Source of the DNA: Actinobacteria bacterium UBA7422
GTDB taxonomy: Bacteria > Actinomycetota > Actinomycetes > S36-B12
Direction of reading: 5' to 3'
DNA: 25,504 nt
NCBI GenBank assembly: GCA_002469525.1
Contig: DKME01000042.1
Location: 22,311-47,814, forward strand
The notes beneath the pieces are model-generated. The model was given only the letters and a program-made list of their open reading frames with translations. It had not been told where the DNA came from and ran no database searches. This document shows, piece by piece, positions 7,417-14,778 of this stretch. The position numbers were made by a program, and so were the translations under genes. Within the stretch, counting starts at the first letter, position 1, and each line of letters opens with the position of its first letter.

Positions 7417-8499
7417 GTGAGTTCACCCCGCTTTGATCGCGCTCGAGTCGCCCGACTCAAACGATTCAAGCCCACCACCTATATTCGGTTGGCGGTGCTG
7501 ACTTCTTTTGCAGCATTCTTCGCCTACCTTGTCAGTGACGCAATTCCATACGCCTCACCCGTCCCCGCAGCAATTACCGCTGTTGTCGCAACACGCGTGA
7601 CGTTTCACCACGCCGCCAAAGAGACCTCTTTTCAACTACTCGGTGCACTTGTTGGTGCAGCAGTTGCACTTGCAATCGTTTCCGTGATTGGCAGCAGCGC
7701 AGTTGTGATTCTGCTGCTGGTGGCTTTAAGTTTTGTCATGGCTCGGGTTATGCAGTACAACAACCCCACCGAGTCACCAATTGTTGCCGCGAGTTTGGCC
7801 GTAACCGTGATCCTTGTCGTTGGATCACATCTCACAACAGAGTTGGCCCTCGAACGATTCACCGGAGTCATGATCGGTGCGCTATTCGCTCTTATTGCTT
7901 CCTTCTTGGCCTCACCAACTCGTGACACCCAGAAACTTGCAGTTGGATTGAATTCGGTTCAGATTCAGTTGGCTCAAGTCTTGGGCCAGATCGCAACAGA
8001 TATCCGCAATGAACCCACAAAAGCTGATGCCAGTAAATGGCACGATCAAGCAGTCGAGCTGCGAAATCAGGTATTAGGACTTTCCGCGCAATACGAAGAT
8101 TTGTCCAAGCACTCGAAGTGGAGCCCGCGTATTAATAGCGAGGATATGAGTTCGCTCAAAGAGTTGCTGCGCGCTAATCAGGTAATGAGCGCTCGGGTTC
8201 TCAACATTGCCAACGACCTACGAGGCGCCACCAACTCAAATCTTGATTCACAGATTCCCAAGGCTGCATTGTCTCCACTTGCTGACCTGCTCGATCTAGC
8301 AGCGGACAACCTGGCAACAGATGATCCAACCCAAAGTATCGGGATCACCGCGGCGCATCAAGCTGTTCGGGGCGCAGACATGACAGCACAGATTGCGTTG
8401 ATCGGCGGGATCGTCTCCCATGTGAATCAGATCAACAAAGCCTCAACGCATGAAACCGACGACACAACCTCGCTTGGGGTTACCGGCGGGAAAGACTAA
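7417..8499 (+). CDS. Aromatic acid exporter / FUSC-family membrane protein
   Basis: A 360-residue protein with an N-terminal membrane half (about residues 24-170, some five to six hydrophobic segments) and a soluble alpha-helical C-terminal half rich in Gln/Asn/Leu. The membrane part, with a conserved-looking PVPAAITAVVATRVTFHHAAKE loop and ALVGAAVALAIV, resembles the ArAE/FUSC (DUF939-like) exporters, which are proposed to export aromatic acids or related compounds. The substrate is unknown. Start GTG 7417 has no ribosome-binding site but fits a leaderless transcript. The gene ends 4 bp before the convergent ahpE stop and is probably monocistronic. Confidence 0.75.
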   Translation: MSSPRFDRARVARLKRFKPTTYIRLAVLTSFAAFFAYLVSDAIPYASPVPAAITAVVATRVTFHHAAKETSFQLLGALVGAAVALAIVSVIGSSAVVILLLVALSFVMARVMQYNNPTESPIVAASLAVTVILVVGSHLTTELALERFTGVMIGALFALIASFLASPTRDTQKLAVGLNSVQIQLAQVLGQIATDIRNEPTKADASKWHDQAVELRNQVLGLSAQYEDLSKHSKWSPRINSEDMSSLKELLRANQVMSARVLNIANDLRGATNSNLDSQIPKAALSPLADLLDLAADNLATDDPTQSIGITAAHQAVRGADMTAQIALIGGIVSHVNQINKASTHETDDTTSLGVTGGKD

Positions 8500-8503
8500 A
8501 AGA

Positions 8504-8965
8504 CTACGAAAGCTCAGCGAGTGCTGCGGCGTATTCGTCGGCGTTACGTTCTTCGCCCGGTCCGTTAATGACCGCCCAACGAATGAAGCCTTCTTTGTCA
8601 ATTACATAGGCCGCGCGGGTGGCAAAACCCTTGTCTTCAAGGAATGCGTTGTATTCCTTGGAGACTGCTCCGTGCGGGTAAAAGTCGCTGAGCAAATTGT
8701 GGGTGAAGTTCTCTTGCTCTGTGAACACCTTCAGGCTTGGCACTGGATCACAGGAGATGCTCAACACCTCTGTGTCATCGTTAATAAAATCTGCACGGCG
8801 ATCACGGATTGTGCACAGTTCTCCGGTGCAAATTCCGGAGAATGCGAACGGATAGAACGTGATTACTACGTTCTTTTTCCCGTGGAAGTCGGAGAGGGAA
8901 ACTGCCTCGCCGAACTGGTTAGAGAGGGTGAATTCTGGGGCGCGATCGCCTATTCCCAATGACAT
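8504..8965 (-). CDS. ahpE: Peroxiredoxin, AhpE type
   Basis: A 153-residue thioredoxin-fold peroxidase that reduces hydroperoxides and peroxynitrite in the cytoplasm. The peroxidatic cysteine is C46 in the motif PFAFSGICTGEL, with the matching arginine in the YVIDKEGFIRW region typical of AhpE. LLSDFYPHGAVSKEY and FATRAAYVIDKEG align well with M. tuberculosis AhpE from memory. A second cysteine, C51, lies five residues on, as in BCP-type enzymes with a C45/C50 pair, so it could act as a resolving cysteine. ATG 8965 has no clear ribosome-binding site; a TAGTCT hexamer 7 nt upstream hints at a leaderless start. It is next to DUF3052 and divergent from aceE, as in mycobacteria. Confidence 0.93.
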   Translation of the reverse strand: MSLGIGDRAPEFTLSNQFGEAVSLSDFHGKKNVVITFYPFAFSGICTGELCTIRDRRADFINDDTEVLSISCDPVPSLKVFTEQENFTHNLLSDFYPHGAVSKEYNAFLEDKGFATRAAYVIDKEGFIRWAVINGPGEERNADEYAAALAELS

Positions 8966-8991
8966 GCGGGACAGACTAACGCACGGACAAA

Positions 8992-9408
8992 TTAACGCTT
9001 AGCGCGCGGAGCCACCAGTCGTGTGCCCTGCCAGTTGTCCGAAGCGCTGATCGTGCTGGTCTGCCGCAAGCCGGCTGTCTGCGCCGCGTCGGTGATGTCT
9101 TCCGGTTCAATGTGGCCTTCACGGCCAGGTTTTGGTGTCAACAACCACACAACACCTTGGTCTGCAAGTGGGGTGATGGCGTCTACGAGTGCGTCGGTGA
9201 GGTCACCGTCGTCCTCTCGGAACCACAGCAGGGCTGCATCCACGACCTCTTCGAAGTCGAGGTCAACAAGATCTGCGCCGATAATTTCCACAACGGCTTC
9301 ACGCAGATCAGCGTCGCAATCGGTGTCATAACCGACTTCCTGGACTATCTGACCGGAGGCTAAGGAAAGACGGGCGGCCCGCTCAAGTCCTTGGGGTGAT
9401 GCGCTCAC
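8992..9408 (-). CDS. DUF3052 family protein
   Basis: A 138-residue acidic cytoplasmic protein of the actinobacterial DUF3052 family. Recognisable parts are ARLSLASGQIVQEVGYDTDCDADLR near the start, a DEVVDAALLWFREDDGDL-like centre (here EEVVDAALLWFREDDGDL), and WLLTPKPGREGHIEPEDI towards the end, followed by a basic tail. No catalytic motif is evident and the function is unknown. It is regularly found between ahpE and aceE in this phylum (Rv2239c in M. tuberculosis), and here too. GTG 9408 is the chosen start, preceded by a weak GGTGGA. The 26-bp gap to ahpE suggests at least partial co-transcription. Confidence 0.88.
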   Translation of the reverse strand: MSASPQGLERAARLSLASGQIVQEVGYDTDCDADLREAVVEIIGADLVDLDFEEVVDAALLWFREDDGDLTDALVDAITPLADQGVVWLLTPKPGREGHIEPEDITDAAQTAGLRQTSTISASDNWQGTRLVAPRAKR

Positions 9409-9489
9409 GGGACTAGTCCACCCAATACGCAGCTATTTTGCAAGTGGATTGAACAAAGAGCTCTGATCTGATTTTGTCGAAAGGACACG

Positions 9490-9612
9490 GGGTGAGCCTA
9501 GCGATCACCCAATTGATCTGGTACGGGATCCACTACAGAGGCGAATGCGCATGGATGTGTGACATGCGCAAAGATAGGAAATGGCTCCAGCGTCACTAAC
9601 TCTGTAGCTACA
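9490..9612. promoter_or_regulatory. Operator-like inverted repeats upstream of aceE
   Basis: The 257-bp region between the divergent DUF3052 gene and aceE holds no gene. It holds three dyads: GGGTGA-N9-TCACCC (9490-9510), TGCGCATG-N9-CATGCGCA (9546-9570, a perfect 8-bp arm) and TGTAGCTACA (9603-9612). None is followed by a T-run, so operators are more likely than terminators. TTGTCG at 9474-9479 is a possible -35. The regulator is not known. Confidence 0.4.
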
Positions 9613-9665
9613 CGACTCCGATCACCGGCAGCGATCCTGCGGGTGAGAAATGAAAGGTGCCAACT

Positions 9666-12398
9666 GTGCCGAACCCTCGTTCCCCACTTCTCGCAGGCGG
9701 ACTGCCCACTCAATACGTGGATGTTGACCCAACGGAAACCCAGGAGTGGCTCGAGTCATTTGATGGTTTGGTCGAGAACGGCGGCAACTACCGAGCACGC
9801 TTCCTCATGCTGGAGCTTTTGCGCAGGGCTGCTGAAAACAATGTAGGTGTCCCTAGTCTTCGCAGCACCGACTACATCAACTCGATCGCACCTGACAACG
9901 AACCTTGGTTCCCCGGGGACGAGTTCGTGGAGCGTCGGATTCGCGCAATGATCCGCTGGAATGCCGCGATCATGGTGCATCGGGCTCAGCGTCCCGGAGT
10001 TTCCGTTGGCGGGCACATTTCCACGTACGCGAGCTCGGCGACCCTGTACGAAGTGGGTTTCAACCACTTTTTCAAAGGACCCGAGCACCCCGGAGGCGCA
10101 GATCAGATTTTCTACCAAGGACATGCATCCCCCGGAATTTATGCGCGCGCATTCGTTGAAGGTCGCTTGACCGAAGCCCAGATGGACGGTTTCCGCCAAG
10201 AGCTTTCGCACCCGGCCGGTGGACTTCCTTCCTACCCGCACCCTCGACTGATGCCGTGGTTCTGGCAATTCCCCACGGTCTCAATGGGGATCGGCCCACT
10301 CAACGCGATTTACCAAGCACGATTCAACAAGTACCTGAACAACCGCGGTTTCGCGGACACCTCCGGCCAGAAAGTGTGGGCCTTCCTCGGTGACGGCGAA
10401 ATGGATGAAGTCGACGCGGTTGGTGCTATTGGACTTGCCGCCCGTGAAGAACTCGACAACTTAATTTTTGTCGTAAACTGCAATCTGCAGCGCCTTGACG
10501 GACCGGTCCGTGGAAACGGCAAAATCATTCAAGAACTTGAGTCTCTATTCCGCGGCGCCGGTTGGAATGTTCTCAAGGTCGTCTGGGGTCGCCAGTGGGA
10601 TGAACTCCTCGCGGCCGACCGTGACGGCGCACTGGTGAACCTCATGAACACCACCCACGACGGTGATTTCCAGACCTACAAGGCGAATGACGGCGGTTAC
10701 ATTCGTGACCACTTCTTCGGGCGCGACCCGCGCACCGCCAAACTCGTTGAAGGCTGGTCCGACGACGATATTTGGAATCTTTCCCGTGGCGGCCACGACT
10801 ACCGCAAAATGTACGCGGCGTACAAGTCAGCAACGGAAACGAAAGGCCAGCCAACCGTGATTTTGGCTAAGACGATCAAGGGATGGACCCTTGGCTCAAG
10901 CTTTGAGGGTCGCAACTCAACCCACCAAATGAAAAAACTCTCGCTGGAAGACCTCAAGGAATTCCGTGATCGCCTGCACATCCCCATCTCGGACGCACAA
11001 CTTGAATCCGACCCTTACTTGCCGCCGTACTACAACCCGGGCCCAGAGGACGAAAACCTCGCGTACATGATGGAGCGCCGCCGCCAACTCGGTGGATCAC
11101 TTCCAGCGCGCAGGGAAGAGTCACGTCCGCTGGTTCTTCCCGGCGACAAGGTCTACGAAGTCATGAAGCGCGGATCGGGTAATCAACCGATTGCAACAAC
11201 CATGGCATTTGTTCGACTCTTCAAAGACCTAATCAAAGACGAAAACATCGGTGCACGTTTCGTCCCAATCATCCCTGACGAAGCCCGCACTTTCGGACTG
11301 GATTCGATCTTCCCTACCGCCAAGATTTACTCACCGCACGGGCAGCAATACCAGTCCGTGGATAGTCAGCTACTGCTCTCCTACAAGGAAGCAACCGACG
11401 GGCAGATCCTCCACGAGGGAATCAACGAAGCCGGTTCTGTGGCTTCCTTCACGGCCGCAGGTTCGTCGTACTCAACCCACAACGAACCGATGATTCCGGT
11501 ATATATCTTTTATTCGATGTTCGGATTCCAACGAACAGGTGACGCGTTTTGGGCAGCTGGTGACCAAATGGTTCGCGGGTTCGTACTTGGCGCAACAGCA
11601 GGTCGAACGACCCTTAATGGTGAAGGATTACAACACGAAGACGGTCACTCGATCCTGTTGGCGAGCACCAACCCCGCTGTTGTTTCCTATGATCCAGCGT
11701 TCGGTTACGAACTCGGGCATATTGTCAAAGACGGCTTGCGCCGGATGTACGGCGAAGACTCAGAGAACATCTACTACTACCTCACGATCTACAACGAGCC
11801 CTACGTTCAACCTGTTGAGCCCGAAAACGTTGACGTTGACGGGATCCTTAAAGGAATGTACCTACTCAATAAATCAGAGGAACCGGGTACCAAGGCTCAG
11901 ATATTGGCTAGTGGTGTTGGCGTTCCTTGGGCACTCAAAGCCCAGCAACTCCTGCAGCAAGACTGGGGGGTCAGTGCTGACGTGTGGTCGGTTACCTCAT
12001 GGAATGAACTGCGACGCGACGGCTTAGCCGCCGACCGCCATAACCTGCTCTACCCCGAGCAGGAACCACAGCAGGCCTACGTCACCGCGTGCCTGGAAGG
12101 AACAGCCGGCCCTGTTGTGGCGGTCTCTGACTTCATGCGTGCGGTCCAAGATCAGATCACTGCATGGGTGCCTAACGCATTCGCGAGTTTGGGCACCGAC
12201 GGTTGGGGGCTTTCTGACACTCGCGGTGCTCTACGTCGTCACTTCCTAGTGGACGCCGAGTCAATCACGGTTCAAACGTTGGCATCGCTTGCGGCAAGTG
12301 GCGAGGTGAACAAGACTGTGGTGACACAAGCGATAAACAAGTATCAACTCCTTGACCCTGCGGCAGCGGATGCCGGCAACACGGAAGGTTCTGGCTGA
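9666..12398 (+). CDS. aceE: Pyruvate dehydrogenase E1 component, homodimeric
   Basis: About 910 residues, the usual size of homodimeric AceE. It decarboxylates pyruvate with thiamine diphosphate and passes the acetyl group to the lipoyl domain of E2, giving acetyl-CoA. The ThDP-binding motif GDGEMDE begins at about residue 242 and continues to the NCNLQRLDGPVRGN end. Other AceE landmarks are GGHISTYASSATLYEVGFNHFF, IFYQGHASPGIYARAF, PEARTFGLDSIF-type EARTFGLDSIFPT and GRTTLNGEGLQHEDGHS. GTG 9666 is preferred because GAAAGG (9652-9657) lies 8 nt upstream; GTG 9657 in the same frame would add three residues. No E2 or E3 gene is in the window. It heads a tight operon: the next gene starts 2 nt after its stop. 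Confidence 0.97.
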   Translation: MPNPRSPLLAGGLPTQYVDVDPTETQEWLESFDGLVENGGNYRARFLMLELLRRAAENNVGVPSLRSTDYINSIAPDNEPWFPGDEFVERRIRAMIRWNAAIMVHRAQRPGVSVGGHISTYASSATLYEVGFNHFFKGPEHPGGADQIFYQGHASPGIYARAFVEGRLTEAQMDGFRQELSHPAGGLPSYPHPRLMPWFWQFPTVSMGIGPLNAIYQARFNKYLNNRGFADTSGQKVWAFLGDGEMDEVDAVGAIGLAAREELDNLIFVVNCNLQRLDGPVRGNGKIIQELESLFRGAGWNVLKVVWGRQWDELLAADRDGALVNLMNTTHDGDFQTYKANDGGYIRDHFFGRDPRTAKLVEGWSDDDIWNLSRGGHDYRKMYAAYKSATETKGQPTVILAKTIKGWTLGSSFEGRNSTHQMKKLSLEDLKEFRDRLHIPISDAQLESDPYLPPYYNPGPEDENLAYMMERRRQLGGSLPARREESRPLVLPGDKVYEVMKRGSGNQPIATTMAFVRLFKDLIKDENIGARFVPIIPDEARTFGLDSIFPTAKIYSPHGQQYQSVDSQLLLSYKEATDGQILHEGINEAGSVASFTAAGSSYSTHNEPMIPVYIFYSMFGFQRTGDAFWAAGDQMVRGFVLGATAGRTTLNGEGLQHEDGHSILLASTNPAVVSYDPAFGYELGHIVKDGLRRMYGEDSENIYYYLTIYNEPYVQPVEPENVDVDGILKGMYLLNKSEEPGTKAQILASGVGVPWALKAQQLLQQDWGVSADVWSVTSWNELRRDGLAADRHNLLYPEQEPQQAYVTACLEGTAGPVVAVSDFMRAVQDQITAWVPNAFASLGTDGWGLSDTRGALRRHFLVDAESITVQTLASLAASGEVNKTVVTQAINKYQLLDPAAADAGNTEGSG

Positions 12399-12400
12399 AA

Positions 12401-13543
12401 GTGGACAAAGATCCCAAGCGCTTCCTGCGTTACCTAGATGCTGAGCGCAAAGCGTCAATGCTGTATCGCGCTTTGGCTGAAACGGTGACCGGGGATCGCG
12501 CGGATGCACTGATAGAACTCGCTGACATTGAAGATGCTCACGCAGAACACTGGGTTGAAAAACTCAACGAGTACGGAGTCGAAATTCCACCAGCGCCAAC
12601 TCGACTTGACCCCCAAGACCAAAAACTTGTCAACACCGCGCGCTCAACAGGGCTCAATAGTGTGCTTGGGACCTTGGAAGAAATCGAAGGCGCCAACGCC
12701 GGCATGTACGACGACGAACCAGAAGCACTCGAGTCGATGCCCATTGACGAACGCGAACACGCTGAAGTCTTCCGCAGTATGCAGACCGGCACGACGATCC
12801 CGAAAATCACTTCGCGAGCTGCCACTACCTCGACCGGCGGTGAGCCGTGGCACAAAGTTGACCGTTCCGGTTCAGTTCGAGCTGCGGTCTTTGGTATCTC
12901 AGACGGCCTGGTTTCCAACACCGCACTCGTCATGGGTTTCGCCGGTGCAAGCCTGAACGGTTCCCTTGAGAACAGCACTGTGCTTTTTGCCGGGCTGGCC
13001 GGGCTGCTCGCTGGATCATTCTCCATGGCAGCCGGTGAATACGTCAGTGTTGCCAGCCAGCGCGACCTCTTCCGCCGCGAAATCGAAATGGAAGCAATTG
13101 AACTCCGCGAGAAACCCGAAGAGGAAGCCAAGGAACTTGAACTGATTTACCGTGCCAAGGGTTTGGACAGAGCGCAGGCCAAAGCTGTGTCCGACACAAT
13201 CATGTCTGACCCCAAGACTGCGTTGGACACACTTGTGCGTGAAGAATTGGGCCTTGACCCCGACGAACTCGGTTCACCGGTCAAAGTTGCAATTTCAAGT
13301 TTTGTGGCATTTGCAATAGGTGCAAGCGTCGCGGTAATTCCCTACGCGGTACTTAGTGGCGCCGCAGCCTTCTACACCGCAATTGCCGCGGCGATCATTG
13401 CGCTGTGCGTGGTTGGCGGTGTAGTCGGTCGTTTCTCCGGCCGCGGAATTGTTTTTAGTGCAATGCGCCAACTCTCATGGGGGGTCGGTGCTGCCGCTGT
13501 GACTTACATTGTCGGTTCGCTCATCGGCGTCTCAACCGGCTAA
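12401..13543 (+). CDS. Erythrin-VIT1 fusion protein (MbfA-like iron/manganese transporter)
   Basis: A 380-residue fusion. Residues ~5-135 are a ferritin-like (rubrerythrin/erythrin) domain with carboxylate and ExxH-type ligands: DAERKASMLYRAL, ELADIEDAHAEHW and DEREHAEVF. Residues ~155-380 are a VIT1/CCC1 domain: RAAVFGISDGLVSNTALVMG, a cytosolic Glu-rich metal-binding loop (REIEMEAIELREKPEEEAKELEL) and paired C-terminal helices. Proteins with this layout (MbfA in alphaproteobacteria) export iron or protect against it under iron and peroxide stress; that role is inferred here. GTG 12401 begins 2 nt after the aceE stop, and the TAA overlaps the ATG of fasR, so it is translationally coupled inside the aceE-fasR operon. 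I do not know of this position in M. tuberculosis. Confidence 0.88.
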   Translation: MDKDPKRFLRYLDAERKASMLYRALAETVTGDRADALIELADIEDAHAEHWVEKLNEYGVEIPPAPTRLDPQDQKLVNTARSTGLNSVLGTLEEIEGANAGMYDDEPEALESMPIDEREHAEVFRSMQTGTTIPKITSRAATTSTGGEPWHKVDRSGSVRAAVFGISDGLVSNTALVMGFAGASLNGSLENSTVLFAGLAGLLAGSFSMAAGEYVSVASQRDLFRREIEMEAIELREKPEEEAKELELIYRAKGLDRAQAKAVSDTIMSDPKTALDTLVREELGLDPDELGSPVKVAISSFVAFAIGASVAVIPYAVLSGAAAFYTAIAAAIIALCVVGGVVGRFSGRGIVFSAMRQLSWGVGAAAVTYIVGSLIGVSTG

Positions 13544-14691
13544 TGGTCATTACCCGCATGCAGGCCGCGTCCGGCGACCTCGGCACTTTGGCCGTTAAAC
13601 GCATGGAAGCTTTCCCGTGGTACCGAGAACTCAGCGCGGACCAGCGGGCTTGGGTCGCGGTGGTCGCCCAAGCCGGGATCGGCGCTTTCATTGGCTGGTA
13701 CGCAGAGTGGGCGAAATCCCCCGGAACAACCGTCCCCAAACTCACCTCCGACGTCTTCGGTGCCGCACCCCGCGAACTCGCTCGGGTGATTTCACTGGAA
13801 CAGACCGTTGAACTTGTGCGCGCAACGATTGACGCGGTTGAGAGTCAACTCGACACGTTCTTAACAGGTGAGGAGCTCGATCGCGCGCGAATCGCAAGCC
13901 TTCAATACTCCCGAGAGGTCGCATTTAGCGCGGCCGAGGTGTACGCGCGAGCCGCGGAAGCGCGTGGTGCGTGGGATGCTCGGCTTGAGGCCTTAATTCT
14001 CGATGCACTTATTAGAAGTGACGTGGATAGTGAAATCCTGAGTCGAATTGCAGCCCTGGGCTGGTCACAGGACCGACCGGCCCTCGTCCTTGCGGGTGCA
14101 CCACCGGAGTCGGATAATCACGAATCGCTTTCGGTCATGCGAATGGCTGCCCGAAGCCACAGCCTTGACCTACTCACCGGAATTCACGGCCCGGTCATGC
14201 TCGTAATTATTGGCGGCAAGGGCCTTGATCCTTTGGCTTCCCACCGACTCATGACCCCATATTTTGGTCCGGGCCCGGTTGTTGTCACCGAGTCGGTGAC
14301 CGGACTCACCGAACTCGGCGTCGCTGCCCGCACATGCGTATCAGGTGTCGCAGCAGCGAGCGCGTGGCCCAATGCCCCACGCCCGGTATTTGCTTGGGAG
14401 CTCTTGGCCGAACGGGCCCTCATGGGCGAGAGTGATGCCCGCCAGCAGATCATCGAGAATATTTTCGTACCACTTACCTCTGACCCGACTCTGCTGGAAA
14501 CTGCCGAGAGCTACCTCGAAAACGGACAGTCCTTGGAAGCTAGTGCCCGGTCGCTTTTCGTGCACGCCAATACGATTCGATATCGAATCAAAGGGATCAC
14601 CGAGTTAATCGGATACGACCTCACCGACCCTCGGGACTCCTTCACGGTGCGTTTAGCGCTGATTCTTGGTCGAATTCAGCAAGACAACTAG
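13543..14691 (+). CDS. fasR: PucR-type transcriptional regulator of fatty acid synthesis (FasR)
   Basis: A 382-residue regulator with a C-terminal PucR helix-turn-helix: LLETAESYLENGQSLEASARSLFVHANTIRYRI followed by IGYDLTDPRDSFTVRLAL. The N-terminal ~300 residues form the sensor region typical of this group and begin with AFPWYRELSADQRAWVAVVAQAGIGAFI. In Streptomyces coelicolor the homologous FasR, encoded just upstream of fabD, activates the fab operon; the same place here supports that role. This protein is not related to the TetR-type FasR of mycobacteria. Start ATG 13543 overlaps the TAA of the preceding gene (TAATG); ATG 13558 is an alternative. No Shine-Dalgarno sequence is present, so re-initiation is likely. 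Confidence 0.92.
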   Translation: MVITRMQAASGDLGTLAVKRMEAFPWYRELSADQRAWVAVVAQAGIGAFIGWYAEWAKSPGTTVPKLTSDVFGAAPRELARVISLEQTVELVRATIDAVESQLDTFLTGEELDRARIASLQYSREVAFSAAEVYARAAEARGAWDARLEALILDALIRSDVDSEILSRIAALGWSQDRPALVLAGAPPESDNHESLSVMRMAARSHSLDLLTGIHGPVMLVIIGGKGLDPLASHRLMTPYFGPGPVVVTESVTGLTELGVAARTCVSGVAAASAWPNAPRPVFAWELLAERALMGESDARQQIIENIFVPLTSDPTLLETAESYLENGQSLEASARSLFVHANTIRYRIKGITELIGYDLTDPRDSFTVRLALILGRIQQDN

Positions 14692-14695
14692 TCTA

Positions 14696-14712
14696 TTGTA
14701 GGTTTCCTACAA
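14696..14712. promoter_or_regulatory. Perfect palindrome upstream of fabD, candidate FasR operator
   Basis: TTGTAGGTTTCCTACAA is a perfect 7-bp inverted repeat with a 3-nt centre. It ends 16 bp before a consensus -35 box (TTGACA at 14729-14734), a place suited to an activator. It is followed by an A-run rather than a T-run, so it is not a plus-strand terminator. The fasR gene ends 5 bp upstream. Binding by FasR is an inference. Confidence 0.5.
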
Positions 14713-14728
14713 AAAATTCGGGGAAATA

Positions 14729-14763
14729 TTGACAGTTACATGCCCGATCTTGGTGGATATCTA
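14729..14763 (+). promoter_or_regulatory. fabD operon promoter
   Basis: TTGACA at 14729-14734 is a perfect -35. The -10 is not clear: 17 bp on lies GGTGGA, while GATATC (14756-14761) and TATCTA (14758-14763) are too far. A good -35 with a poor or badly spaced -10 fits a promoter that needs an activator. Confidence 0.45.
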
Positions 14764-14778
14764 CGGAAAGGTAGCACC

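Noticed and set aside
8450..8962. A 170-residue frame on the plus strand opposite ahpE
   Set aside because: It is the antisense shadow of ahpE, whose protein matches AhpE along its length with the peroxidatic cysteine motif in place.
9555..9570. A CRP/GlxR site before aceE (TGTGA at 9557-9563)
   Set aside because: Only one half-site is present; the TCACA partner at the right distance is missing.
12538..13131. A 197-residue frame on the minus strand
   Set aside because: It is antisense to the erythrin-VIT1 gene, with a Ser-rich shadow composition.
14696..14717. The palindrome before fabD read as a terminator of fasR
   Set aside because: It has a 3-nt loop and is followed by A residues rather than T; on the minus strand there is no gene for it to end.
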